24,303 nt of DNA, from contig CABSLJ010000010.1 of the NCBI GenBank assembly GCA_902478455.1, positions 1 to 24,303 of the forward strand, read 5' to 3'. The translations under genes were made by a program, and so were the position numbers. Positions 1 through 7,752 of this stretch are shown here, piece after piece. The notes beneath the pieces are model-generated. The model did not search any database, was not told where the DNA came from, and saw nothing but the letters and a program-made list of their open reading frames with translations. The stretch is from an uncultured Oscillospiraceae bacterium. Its GTDB lineage: Bacteria > Bacillota > Clostridia > Oscillospirales > Acutalibacteraceae. Position 1 is the stretch's first letter. The number at the start of each line of letters is the position of its first letter.

Positions 1-1
1 G

Positions 2-952
2 TACTACGTGGACGGCAAGCCCATCGGCTTCCCCGTGGAAACCGGTACCTACGGCTTCTTCTACAACCAGAAGCTGGCCGACGAGCTCGGCATCACCGAG
101 ATGCCCAAGAATTATGAGGAGTTTATCGCCCTGGGCGAGCGCTTCCTGACCGAATTCAAGGACACCGGCATCGCCTACATCGCCTATCCCGGCAAGAACG
201 CCCTCGGCTACCTGACCAACCAGTGGATGCAGCCCCTTCTGTGCGAACAGGATCCCGACGGTTTCCTCGACGCTTTCGGCATGAAGCCCGGCGCGTGGAG
301 CAGCGATTGGGTCAAGGACTGCTACAAGAAGATTCTGGCCCTGCGCAAGTATGAGATGGAAGGCTGCATCGGCCTGACCCATACCGAAGCCCAGATCGCC
401 TGGCTGCAGGGAGACGCCTTCCTGATGCCCAACGGCACTTGGCTGGAGGGTGAAATGCTCGCCGATACCCCCGACGATTTCGAGATGAAGATGTTTGCCT
501 ATCCTACCATGGAGAGCGAACATGACAATATCTCCTATGTCTATGTCGACAGTAACATGCTCATCCCCAAGGACGCCAAGAACAAGGACGCCGCCTATGA
601 ATTCATCCGCTTCATGTATCAGGACGAGTGGCAGCAGCGCTACGCCGAGCTCGCCAAGACCAACCCGGGCACCAAGGTTTCCCTCGAAGGCGTCGAGACC
701 TCCCCGATGGTCGCCAGCGTGGCTGATATGATCAGCGACCCGAACTCCAAGATCGCGCAGCCCAAGGTCGGCGGCTATCCTGTCTTCCGCACCGAGCCCA
801 AGAACTGGTACAAGCAGAACGAGATGTCCATGTGGCTCGGCGAAATCTCGGTTGACGAATTCTTTGACACCTTCGAGCAGAAGTGCGAAGAGGACCGTCA
901 GGCCGAGGACTTCCAGGAGCTGGAGAACTACTGGATCGTCAGTCCCGAATAA
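2..952 (+). CDS. ABC transporter sugar-binding protein (family 1), C-terminal part
   Basis: This is the C-terminal part (about 316 residues) of an extracellular solute-binding protein that delivers a sugar or oligosaccharide to the permeases downstream. The reading frame is open to the left edge, with its first complete codon at base 2. The true start and lipoprotein signal therefore lie outside the window, and the GTG at base 8 is an internal codon. Family-1 features are visible: a GFFYNQKLADELGI segment followed by a Pro-x-[NT]-[YW]-E-E-F helix start, a GDAFLMPNGTWLEGE segment lining the ligand cleft, and a late stretch (YVDSNMLIPKDAKNKDAAYEF) typical of these proteins. Aromatic residues are frequent, as expected for carbohydrate binding. 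Codon use favours C-ending codons and AAG, consistent with high expression. It is followed by a terminator-like hairpin and two permease genes. The exact sugar cannot be told from the sequence. Confidence 0.93.
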   Translation, partial: YYVDGKPIGFPVETGTYGFFYNQKLADELGITEMPKNYEEFIALGERFLTEFKDTGIAYIAYPGKNALGYLTNQWMQPLLCEQDPDGFLDAFGMKPGAWSSDWVKDCYKKILALRKYEMEGCIGLTHTEAQIAWLQGDAFLMPNGTWLEGEMLADTPDDFEMKMFAYPTMESEHDNISYVYVDSNMLIPKDAKNKDAAYEFIRFMYQDEWQQRYAELAKTNPGTKVSLEGVETSPMVASVADMISDPNSKIAQPKVGGYPVFRTEPKNWYKQNEMSMWLGEISVDEFFDTFEQKCEEDRQAEDFQELENYWIVSPE

Positions 953-1009
953 GCAATTGAAGCCCACTTACATAAACTCAACAGGCGTTTGACCTCCAAC
1001 AGATAAAGC

Positions 1010-1092
1010 AGGGCGGGAGCACTGAAAATAAAACAAAGGCCGAACCCGGCCGGTGGATTTATCCTTCTGTGCGCCCGCCCTCTTTTTGTCTA
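1010..1092 (+). terminator. Terminator-like hairpin between binding protein and permeases
   Basis: Bases 1010-1022 pair with 1069-1081 (12 of 13 positions, GC-rich). The enclosed loop carries a second small hairpin, 1038-1042 with 1047-1051. The outer stem is followed directly by a T-rich run (TCTTTTTGTCT). This resembles a Rho-independent terminator. Its place after the binding-protein gene suggests partial termination that keeps binding protein more abundant than permease, a common arrangement in sugar ABC operons. The loop is long (46 bases), so strength is uncertain. Confidence 0.55.
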
Positions 1093-1116
1093 TCAGATAG
1101 GAAGCGAGGTAAGCAT

Positions 1117-2043
1117 ATGTCTAAATTACAAAAACTCGGCGGCAATATGACGACACGAAAAGGAAAAAGGGCGGTATTTATTGTTCTGGCACTCCTTCCT
1201 GTCTTTGTGGTCTACACGGTTATCGTCCTTTACCCGCTGATCGACGGCCTTATCATCAGCTTTTTTGACTGGTCGGGCCTGACCGCCCACCGCGATTTTG
1301 TGGGCACGGCCAACTATCAGAAGGCGTGGGAAAACCGTCAACTTCTGCTCAAGGCATTCGGCAACGATATGTTCTTTGCGGTATGCCGCATTGTCTGCGT
1401 GGCGACCATTTCCTTCTTCTTTGCGGAGGTTATTTGCCGCATGCAGCTGAAGGAAAGCGGCTTTTACCGCGTTGTTTTCTTCTTTCCAAACGTGCTTTCA
1501 GCCGTTATCATCTCTACGCTTTGGCTCTTTATCTTCAACCCGCAGTTCGGTCTTTTCAACGGATTGTTGGAAGCGGTCGGTCTGGAATCGTGGACCAAAC
1601 CCTGGCTCTCCGATTTGAATACCGTCCGCTGGGCCATCATTCCGCCCATGGTTTGGGCGCAAGTCGGCTTTTACATGGTGATTTACATCGCGGCCATCAA
1701 GGGAATTCCCGCTTCTTATTATGAGGCCGCCACCGTGGACGGCGCCTCCTATTTCAAACAGCTTACCAAAATCACCATACCGCTCGTGTGGAGCCACATC
1801 CGCACCACTCTGCTTTTGATGGTTGTCAGCTGCTTCAGCGCCAATTTCAGCATGGTCAACGTTATGACCAACGGCGGCCCGGGCAAGACGACTTGGGTGC
1901 TGATGAAGGAACTCTATGATTCCGCTTTTTCTTACCACGACTATGGCTACGCGGCCACCATCGGCGTGATTATTACCGTGATTGCGCTGATTTATACCCA
2001 GATTATCAGCCGCCTGACCAAGTCGGAAAAAATTGAATATTAG
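1117..2043 (+). CDS. ABC sugar transporter permease, MalF/UgpA type
   Basis: This is an inner-membrane permease subunit of a carbohydrate ABC importer, 308 residues, the usual length for the family. The ATG at 1117 is chosen because a GAGG-containing ribosome site lies about 8 bases upstream. The in-frame GTG at 1069 falls inside the terminator-like hairpin, so it is not a credible start. A hydrophobic helix begins near residue 19 (VFIVLALLPVFVVYTVIVLY), and several more transmembrane segments follow. The EAA loop that docks to the ATPase is clear (YYEAATVDGASYFKQLTKIT, then IPL), as is the late NGGPG motif common in MalF-like sugar permeases. It is followed 17 bases later by its MalG-type partner. 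The ATPase is not in the window and may be a shared MsmX-type subunit encoded elsewhere. Confidence 0.95.
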   Translation: MSKLQKLGGNMTTRKGKRAVFIVLALLPVFVVYTVIVLYPLIDGLIISFFDWSGLTAHRDFVGTANYQKAWENRQLLLKAFGNDMFFAVCRIVCVATISFFFAEVICRMQLKESGFYRVVFFFPNVLSAVIISTLWLFIFNPQFGLFNGLLEAVGLESWTKPWLSDLNTVRWAIIPPMVWAQVGFYMVIYIAAIKGIPASYYEAATVDGASYFKQLTKITIPLVWSHIRTTLLLMVVSCFSANFSMVNVMTNGGPGKTTWVLMKELYDSAFSYHDYGYAATIGVIITVIALIYTQIISRLTKSEKIEY

Positions 2044-2045
2044 GG

Positions 2046-2053
2046 AAAGGAGG
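2046..2053 (+). promoter_or_regulatory. Ribosome binding site fixing a TTG start
   Basis: AAAGGAGG ends 7 bases before the TTG at 2061. No ATG or GTG in frame nearby has comparable spacing, and TTG gives a normal N-terminus for a MalG-type permease. Confidence 0.8.
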
Positions 2054-2060
2054 GGCCGTT

Positions 2061-2909
2061 TTGAAAATCAAGTTAAGCGTCGGGGACAGAATCGGCAGAA
2101 TCATTGTCCGCATCTTCCTCATCATCTGGTCGCTTATTGTACTCTACCCGATGTTCTGGGCCTTGCAGACGTCGTTTAAAACCAACAAGGAGTTTTACCA
2201 GAACATCTGGAATTTCCCCGAGGTCTACCACTTTGAAAACTACATCGACGCCTGGAACAAGGCAAAGGTCGGCACCTTCTTCTTAAACAGCTTATATGTC
2301 ACCGTCCTGGCGATGATCGGGTCGCTGTTCATCGTCTCGCTCGCGGCCTACGCGCTGGGCCGGTTCAACAACCGGTTTACCCGTTTTATGTCCAATTATT
2401 TCCTCCTGGCCTATATGATTCCCAGCTCCATTGCCCTGATTGCCCAGTTCTTCCTGATGAAGAACCTCAACTTGGTCAATTCGCTGGAGGGCCTTTCCCT
2501 CAAGTATATCGCCGACTCCATCCCCTTTTCCCTTTTCGTCCTCACCGGCTTTTTCCGTACCATGCCGCATGAGTTGGAGGAATCGGCTGAAATCGACGGC
2601 GCGGGCTTGTTCCGGACCTTTGTCAGCGTGATGCTGCCCCTGGCCAAGCCGGGTGTGATGACCATCGCCATCTTCAATTTCCTGGGCTTCTGGAATGAGT
2701 ACGTCTTTGCGCTGATTTTGATGACCGACCGCGCGAAATACACCATTTCGGTCGGTATCGCCAACCTTGTGGCGGCCGCCTCCTTTACGCCCAACTGGGG
2801 CATGCTCTTCGCCGCCTGTATCATTGTGATGATCCCCTGTATCGTCCTTTACTGCTTCTTCCAGCGCAATATCAGCGAAGGCATGACCTCCGGCGCAGTC
2901 AAAGGATAA
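2061..2909 (+). CDS. ABC sugar transporter permease, MalG/UgpE type
   Basis: This is the second permease subunit of the importer, 282 residues. It starts with TTG behind a near-perfect ribosome site. An amphipathic basic N-terminus is followed by a transmembrane helix (IIVRIFLIIWSLIVLYPMFW) and the family's typical periplasmic-side stretch (TSFKTNKEFYQ, FENYIDAW). The EAA loop reads ELEESAEIDGAGLFRTFVSV and is followed by MLPLAKPG, which matches the MalG family. The C-terminus (FFQRNISEGMTSGAVKG) also matches the usual MalG ending, FxQRxxxxGxxxGAVKG. It presumably forms a heterodimer with the preceding permease. Importer specificity cannot be read directly. The surrounding glycosidases and esterases point to an oligosaccharide. 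Confidence 0.95.
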   Translation: MKIKLSVGDRIGRIIVRIFLIIWSLIVLYPMFWALQTSFKTNKEFYQNIWNFPEVYHFENYIDAWNKAKVGTFFLNSLYVTVLAMIGSLFIVSLAAYALGRFNNRFTRFMSNYFLLAYMIPSSIALIAQFFLMKNLNLVNSLEGLSLKYIADSIPFSLFVLTGFFRTMPHELEESAEIDGAGLFRTFVSVMLPLAKPGVMTIAIFNFLGFWNEYVFALILMTDRAKYTISVGIANLVAAASFTPNWGMLFAACIIVMIPCIVLYCFFQRNISEGMTSGAVKG

Positions 2910-2934
2910 ATGACCTCTGAGGAGAAATGAATTT

Positions 2935-4026
2935 ATGATGACATCCAGAGAGCGGCTCGACCGCTGCTTCCGCCGGCAGGAAACCGACCGACCGGGACTC
3001 TTCATGCGCGGGGTGGGGGAGAACGCACCGCCCCACCCAAGCTACCGTCCCCTGCGCGAGCTGGTTTTGGAGAAATGCGACCTGAAATCGCTCTATTATT
3101 TCGGCGACCACAAAGACCGGTCGGCCCGGGAAAGCTGGACCGAGCCGCACAATGAGGAGTTCGAGCGCCAGGTGACGGTGGTACATACGCCCAAGGGCGA
3201 CCTGCGGGAATGTTTTATGCGCGGTCTTCTCGGCCAGCCGGGCTACACCGAAAAGCACCTGATCGAAACGCCGGAGGAGGCCGAGCGCTATCTCTCCCTC
3301 CCTGCGGAGAACTTTGTATTCGACCCCGAGGACTTTTTTGCTCTCGACCGCAAAATAGGAGACCGCGGCGTGGCCGTGGCCGACCTCGGCTTCAATCCCG
3401 CCGGAGCGGTGGCCGAGCTGCTGGGTTCCGAGCTCTTCGCCTGGTGGAGCATCGATGAGAGAGACCTGCTGTGCGCGCTCATGGAAAAGGAACGGGACGT
3501 TTTGTTAGCGAACGTCCGGGCGCTGATTGAAAGCGGCATTGGTCCCTATTTCGGCATGCTGGGCGAGGAATACATCACCCCTCCTCTGCATGGAGTCAAT
3601 GACTTTTATGAATTCAATGTGGTGTATGACAAGCCCATCGCCGACCTGATCCATAACGCCGGCGGCCTGCTGCACATCCACAGCCACGGCCCATTAAAGG
3701 ATGTGCTGCCCTATTTCATCGAATTGGGGGCCGACGTGCTGCATCCTATCGAGGCTCCGCCCATGGGCAACGTCACCCTGCGCGAGGCCAAGGAAGTCCT
3801 GCGGGGCAGGGTGTGCATTGAAGGGAACATCCAGATCGGCGATATGTACGAAAAGGAACCGGAAGACATCCGCGCGCAGGCGAGGGAAATCATCCGAGAC
3901 GGTTTTGACGACCGCACAGGACTTATTGTCTGTCCCACCGCGTCCCCCTTTGTCCCCGAGATGAGCGAGCGCGTTCTGGAAAACTACCGGACGCTCATTG
4001 AAACAGTGCTCAACCGGCAGGCGTAA
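2935..4026 (+). CDS. URO-D-fold methyltransferase-like protein (first of three)
   Basis: This 363-residue protein belongs to the uroporphyrinogen decarboxylase superfamily. The ATG at 2935 follows GAGGAG by 10 bases; an adjacent second ATG at 2938 is equally possible. The N-terminal RERLDRCFRRQETDRPG matches the opening of MtaA/URO-D-like proteins (RERxxxxxxxxxxDRxP). The substrate-binding RQAGR motif of true haem-pathway enzymes is absent. In corrinoid or thiol methyltransferases of this fold, zinc is held by an H-x-C pair and a later Cys. Here the first site reads HIHSHG (His249, His251), so the usual Cys is replaced by His, and a possible third ligand is Cys333 in LIVCPT. A GNI segment follows at about residues 300-302. 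It sits directly after the transporter genes. I infer a role in handling a methyl group or a small intermediate of the imported glycan; the reaction is unknown. Confidence 0.8.
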   Translation: MMTSRERLDRCFRRQETDRPGLFMRGVGENAPPHPSYRPLRELVLEKCDLKSLYYFGDHKDRSARESWTEPHNEEFERQVTVVHTPKGDLRECFMRGLLGQPGYTEKHLIETPEEAERYLSLPAENFVFDPEDFFALDRKIGDRGVAVADLGFNPAGAVAELLGSELFAWWSIDERDLLCALMEKERDVLLANVRALIESGIGPYFGMLGEEYITPPLHGVNDFYEFNVVYDKPIADLIHNAGGLLHIHSHGPLKDVLPYFIELGADVLHPIEAPPMGNVTLREAKEVLRGRVCIEGNIQIGDMYEKEPEDIRAQAREIIRDGFDDRTGLIVCPTASPFVPEMSERVLENYRTLIETVLNRQA

Positions 4027-4136
4027 GCCTACGGATTCCTTCCCGCGCCGCGCCCGGCATCCCGGGGCGGCTGGCAGCAGGGAAAACCTCAAACGGCGGC
4101 CGGCGTTTCGTGTGTCCGGCCCGAAGGAGAATCGAT

Positions 4137-4883
4137 ATGGATTTTGATCTTGCACCCTACCGCGGCATCGACGGCTTCCAAAGCAAGGTACCCGACGCCG
4201 TCCGGGACGGCACGCTCGCCTACCCCAAGGACAGCATAGACGTCATCCAGCTGCTCGAGCACATCCGTTATTGTGAAGCGACGAGGGATTATCTTTACGG
4301 GAGAGCTCCGCGGCTTCCCCGCTACACGCCGGGCAGCCGGCCGAGACTGGAAGCCCTTGCGGCCGAGGCGCTCCCCGCCGGACGGGGATACACGGACCTG
4401 GAAAAGGTGAAGCGGCTGCTGCGCATAATCAGCGAACGCGTCCCCCATGTATATGTCTGCAGAAAAACACAGGAATGGACGGCCGGCTACATCACCGAGG
4501 AACGCATGCTCGACCGCGGCTTTGCCTACTGCAATGAGCTGGCCCGTCTGTTTTGCTCGCTGTGCGCCATCGCAGGGGTGCCCGCGCGCATGCTCTTCCT
4601 GTACAACAAGGACCGCGTCACAGGACATGTGGTGGCCGAGGCGTGGATAGACGGAGCCTGGGCCTTCTGCGACCCGTCCATCAATTACCTTCCCCGCCCC
4701 CTTGCCGACGGCCGGCGCGTCAACGGAGAACTCGGCAAGCTCGATCCCGAGGCCAGAGGCATTCTGCTGGAATTTGATTTTCGGACCCTTCTGGTCGACT
4801 ACGACGTGGGGGACGACTATTACGCCCATCTCTTTGATGAATTCGCCATCTATGAATACGAGGCTTTGGAGGGAAGCGAATGA
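4137..4883 (+). CDS. Transglutaminase-like cysteine hydrolase/amidase
   Basis: This 248-residue protein has a transglutaminase-like core. The ATG at 4137 is chosen because AAGGAGA lies 6 bases upstream. The expected Cys-His-Asp triad is visible in order: Cys132 in GFAYCNELARLF, His164 in TGHVVAEAW, and Asp179 in FCDPS. The segment between Cys and His (LCAIAGVPARMLFLYNK) is the classic helix and strand that precede the His motif. No signal peptide is visible, so it probably acts in the cytoplasm. The fold is used by cross-linking enzymes, cysteine proteases and peptide:N-glycanases, so hydrolysis of an amide (peptide or glycosylamide) is plausible in this glycan locus, but that is inference. 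Its stop overlaps the next gene's start by 4 bases (ATGA), which implies translational coupling to the CutC-like protein. Confidence 0.85.
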   Translation: MDFDLAPYRGIDGFQSKVPDAVRDGTLAYPKDSIDVIQLLEHIRYCEATRDYLYGRAPRLPRYTPGSRPRLEALAAEALPAGRGYTDLEKVKRLLRIISERVPHVYVCRKTQEWTAGYITEERMLDRGFAYCNELARLFCSLCAIAGVPARMLFLYNKDRVTGHVVAEAWIDGAWAFCDPSINYLPRPLADGRRVNGELGKLDPEARGILLEFDFRTLLVDYDVGDDYYAHLFDEFAIYEYEALEGSE

Positions 4884-5626
4884 GCCGATACACCTATGAG
4901 GTTTGTGTTTTCACCATAGACGACGCCATTGCCGCCGAACGGGGCGGCGCTCGGCGGATTGAGCTCAATTCCGACCGCGCCGCCGGGGGCTGCACCCCCA
5001 GCGCGGGCGCCGTCCGCATGGCGAAAAAGCTTTTGAAGCTCGACGTCGCCGTCATGATCCGGCCGCGCACCGGCGGCTTTGTCTATTCGGACAACGACTT
5101 TGCCGTCATGCTGGAGGATGTGGACATAGCCGTCGCCAGCGGGGCGGACGCCATCGTCACCGGAATGCTCACACCGGACAGCGGCCTCGACGCCGCGCGG
5201 CTTTCCCAGCTTGTCAAGCGGGCGGGCGATGTGCCGGTCGCCTATCACCTCGCTTATGAACGCATTGCGCCCGAAAAGAAGGACGACGCGCTCGAGGAGC
5301 TCATCTCCATCGGCGTGCGCCGTTTGCTGACGGGCGGGCGGCCCCGCACCTACGACGAGGCGGTGCGCTACCTCTCCCGCATGCAGGAACGCGCCGCCGG
5401 GAGGATTGAACTCATGCCCTGCGAGATGGAAGCCGTTCCCTACAGCCTGCTGCCCCGCTATATGCGGGAGACCGGCGCCGAACAGATCCACCTGTGGGAC
5501 GTGATGAGCAAATACGCCGTCGGCACCTACCCGCATACCTACGACCACGTCGACCTGCTGGAAATGGTGGACGAGGAAAAGGTGCGTTCGCGCATTGAGC
5601 TTTTGGAAAGAGGGGACCGTCTATGA
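4880..5626 (+). CDS. CutC-family TIM-barrel protein
   Basis: This 248-residue protein matches the CutC family from end to end. It opens with YEVCVFTIDDAIAAERGGA, then RRIELNSDRAAGGCTPS, MIRPRTGGFVYSDNDF, a GADAIVTGMLTPD strand and an AYHLAYE segment where family members usually have FHRAFD. CutC was named for a copper-tolerance phenotype in Escherichia coli, but the biochemical role of the family is unsettled. Nothing nearby concerns copper. The protein overlaps both neighbours by ATGA junctions (4880-4883 and 5623-5626), so it is produced with the transglutaminase-like protein and the putative glycosidase. That suggests a step in sugar or glycan metabolism. The usual family motif positions are altered (YHLAYE, and MPCEME late in the protein), which may mark a divergent subgroup. 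No gene symbol is assigned because the copper role is not supported here. Confidence 0.85.
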   Translation: MSRYTYEVCVFTIDDAIAAERGGARRIELNSDRAAGGCTPSAGAVRMAKKLLKLDVAVMIRPRTGGFVYSDNDFAVMLEDVDIAVASGADAIVTGMLTPDSGLDAARLSQLVKRAGDVPVAYHLAYERIAPEKKDDALEELISIGVRRLLTGGRPRTYDEAVRYLSRMQERAAGRIELMPCEMEAVPYSLLPRYMRETGAEQIHLWDVMSKYAVGTYPHTYDHVDLLEMVDEEKVRSRIELLERGDRL

Positions 5627-7638
5627 AAAACAAACGTCTGAACGACGATATCATCCTGATGGCCGGCTATTGGGAGCCGGACACTTTCATCATCCGCGGC
5701 GGCCGCAGCGACAGGAACATCGAAGAGGACAACTACCCCTACTCCGAAGAGATGGCGGCCAAGCTCTCCCGCCTGGGCATCACCCTGGCGGTATGGCCCT
5801 TCTACAAGGGCATCGGCATCAAAACCGAGCAGGAGACCATGGACCGCACGGCCGGCTTTTTCCGTCATCTGGAAAAATACGGCATCCACAAGGGCACCTA
5901 TGTCAACCTCGCCTCGGTGTTTGTGGACACCTTCTTCCAGGAAAATCCCGAAATGTGGGATCATCTGGCCTACGACCAGTACGGGGCTCCTCACTTTTAC
6001 AGCGAGTTCTACCGCATTTACTACCGCTACCGCATCTGCACCTCCCATCTGGACTTTGGGCGGTACGTCGCTTCGGCGGCGTTAAAGGCGGTCAACGAGG
6101 CGGGCACCGACCTTGTTTTCTTTGACAACAGCGCCCAGATGCCCTGTTACTGCGAGCAGTGCAAAAAAGATTTCCCCCAATACATCCTCTCCAAATTCCC
6201 GGCCAATCCCGAGGACTGCGCCGAAGGGCAGCTGAGCTTCAAGCAGCGCTTCGGCCACGAGTATATGGGCACCTTCCAAATGCCCAAAGGCACGGCGCGC
6301 ATGCCGGTGGACGTTCTGCCCTCCGCCCATGAGCCGGGCCTCTATGAGTGGGTGCGCTTCCGTCAGTCGCAGGCCGAAACCCTCCACAAGCTGGTCTTTG
6401 ACACCGTGCGGGAAAACGACGAGGACACCGCCATCAGCTGGAATTTTGCCCTGGACGAAGGGGAATTCACCCCGCTTTTGTGGGGGCTCGACCCCGACAG
6501 CGCCTTCCGCCTGGGCAGCGACCTCTTTTTCTCCGAGGATTCCAACCACGCCGGCATCGAGCACGGGAATATCATCTCTCATCTGCGCAGCTTCAAATAC
6601 GCGCATGCCATGGATCAGCGCCTCTTTGTCCACAACACGCCCGAAGGCGGGGACAAGGTCAAGTTCCTCAACTTTACCGAGGCGGCGGCCTTCAACGCGG
6701 GCTGTGTCGGCCGCGTGATGTGGGGCACCGAGAAGGAGGAGGACTGCGCCGAAATCGCCCGCAGCGCCCGCTTCCTCAAAGCCCACAAGGATCTGTACCT
6801 CAATTCCGAGCCCAAGACCAAGCTGGCCATTTACCGCAGCAACCACAGCGAGACCATGGCCTTTGCCGACGAAGCCGTCTCCCGTCTGGCCATTGAACAG
6901 ACGCTCATTGAGGAGAGCATCCAGTTTGATTACGTCATCAACGACACCCTCGACCGCATCGGCCGCTATGAGGCCATCGTGCTGCCCAACGCCGTCTGCG
7001 TGTCGGACGCCGCCGCGGAAGCCCTTGCCGAATATGTCCGCAGCGGCGGCAGACTCCTGTGCACCGAAGGGTCGCTGACCAAGGACGAATACGGAAGAAA
7101 GCGGGTCGCCGTGGCCGACATGGGCCTCTACGGCGAGCGGGACACCTCCATCGGCCGCACAAACGCCGCGAGCGATGTGGATCACCTGCTGTACTGCCTC
7201 GGCCTAGACGCTTCCTACAGCGACCGCATTGTCTATCTCAAAAAGGTCATCCCTGAAAAGCCCTTCGTCTGGAAGGTGACCAGCGCCGAGCCGGTGGTCA
7301 TCGGCAAGGAATATTACCGCCGCCCGCAGAACGCCGAACAGGTGCTCGAGGCCGTCCGCGCCGTCATCGGCGAGGACTTTGTCTCCCTGGCGAACGCCGA
7401 GCAGGTCATCGCCGGCGTATTCACCACCGAAGACGGCCGCACGGCGGTCCATCTCTTCGACCATGCCTGCCGGGACGCCTGCGCCAGCGTGAAGGTGAAC
7501 CTCCGCTTTGAAGACCTGCCCACGGAACTGACCCTTGTGACGAAGGAGGGGGAGAGCAAGCTTCCCGTCCGACGGGACGCCAACGGCGCCTTTGTAAACC
7601 TCCCCGCCTTCTGCGTTTACGCCTGTTTGGTGTTTTAA
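5623..7638 (+). CDS. Putative glycoside hydrolase, TIM barrel plus GATase-1-like domain
   Basis: This 671-residue protein starts at an ATG that overlaps the previous stop. Residues 1 to about 390 look like a TIM-barrel hydrolase: a strand-like opening (DIILMAGYW), LVFFDNSAQMP with Asp168, and immediately afterwards a CYCEQC cluster (Cys175, Cys177, Cys180) of the kind found near the active site of several putative glycosidase families. A later strand ends in DLFFSEDS with Glu305, a candidate acid. From about residue 400 to 545 there is a class-I glutamine-amidotransferase-like domain (AIVLPNAVCVSDAAAEALAE, then YVRSGGRLLCTEG) resembling the trimerisation domain of GH42 beta-galactosidases. 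The C-terminus is probably a small beta domain. No signal peptide is seen, so a cytoplasmic enzyme acting on imported oligosaccharides is likely. The exact family and substrate are not recognised. Confidence 0.75.
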   Translation: MKNKRLNDDIILMAGYWEPDTFIIRGGRSDRNIEEDNYPYSEEMAAKLSRLGITLAVWPFYKGIGIKTEQETMDRTAGFFRHLEKYGIHKGTYVNLASVFVDTFFQENPEMWDHLAYDQYGAPHFYSEFYRIYYRYRICTSHLDFGRYVASAALKAVNEAGTDLVFFDNSAQMPCYCEQCKKDFPQYILSKFPANPEDCAEGQLSFKQRFGHEYMGTFQMPKGTARMPVDVLPSAHEPGLYEWVRFRQSQAETLHKLVFDTVRENDEDTAISWNFALDEGEFTPLLWGLDPDSAFRLGSDLFFSEDSNHAGIEHGNIISHLRSFKYAHAMDQRLFVHNTPEGGDKVKFLNFTEAAAFNAGCVGRVMWGTEKEEDCAEIARSARFLKAHKDLYLNSEPKTKLAIYRSNHSETMAFADEAVSRLAIEQTLIEESIQFDYVINDTLDRIGRYEAIVLPNAVCVSDAAAEALAEYVRSGGRLLCTEGSLTKDEYGRKRVAVADMGLYGERDTSIGRTNAASDVDHLLYCLGLDASYSDRIVYLKKVIPEKPFVWKVTSAEPVVIGKEYYRRPQNAEQVLEAVRAVIGEDFVSLANAEQVIAGVFTTEDGRTAVHLFDHACRDACASVKVNLRFEDLPTELTLVTKEGESKLPVRRDANGAFVNLPAFCVYACLVF

Positions 7639-7698
7639 GGGCGCATACAGCTCGTGAAAGACCCCCTCCTCGCTGGTTTCAGGGAGGAGAAAACGGAA

Positions 7699-7752
7699 AT
7701 GAGGATTGGGTATGAGTGTTGTTCGCCTTGCGGGCTTCCGTCATCATTTTGA
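7699..7752 (+). other. Possible 17-codon leader ORF overlapping the next gene's start
   Basis: An ATG at 7699 opens a 17-codon frame ending in TGA at 7750-7752. It sits 9 bases behind the strongest ribosome site in this gap (GGGAGGAG, 7682-7689), whereas the large gene's ATG at 7712 has only a short GAGG (7701-7704). The small frame overlaps the large gene in another frame. It may be chance or may couple translation. Confidence 0.25.

Noticed and set aside
1069..1116. GTG at 1069 as start of the first permease
   Set aside because: It sits in the right arm of the terminator-like hairpin and has no ribosome site. The ATG at 1117 has one and gives a normal permease N-terminus.
2935..4026. Reading the three URO-D-fold genes as haem-synthesis uroporphyrinogen decarboxylase (hemE)
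   Set aside because: The RQAGR substrate motif is missing in all three and no other haem gene is nearby.
4027..4136. Possible hairpin in the gap before the transglutaminase-like gene
   Set aside because: The GC-rich arms pair with several mismatches and no T-run follows, so no terminator can be supported.
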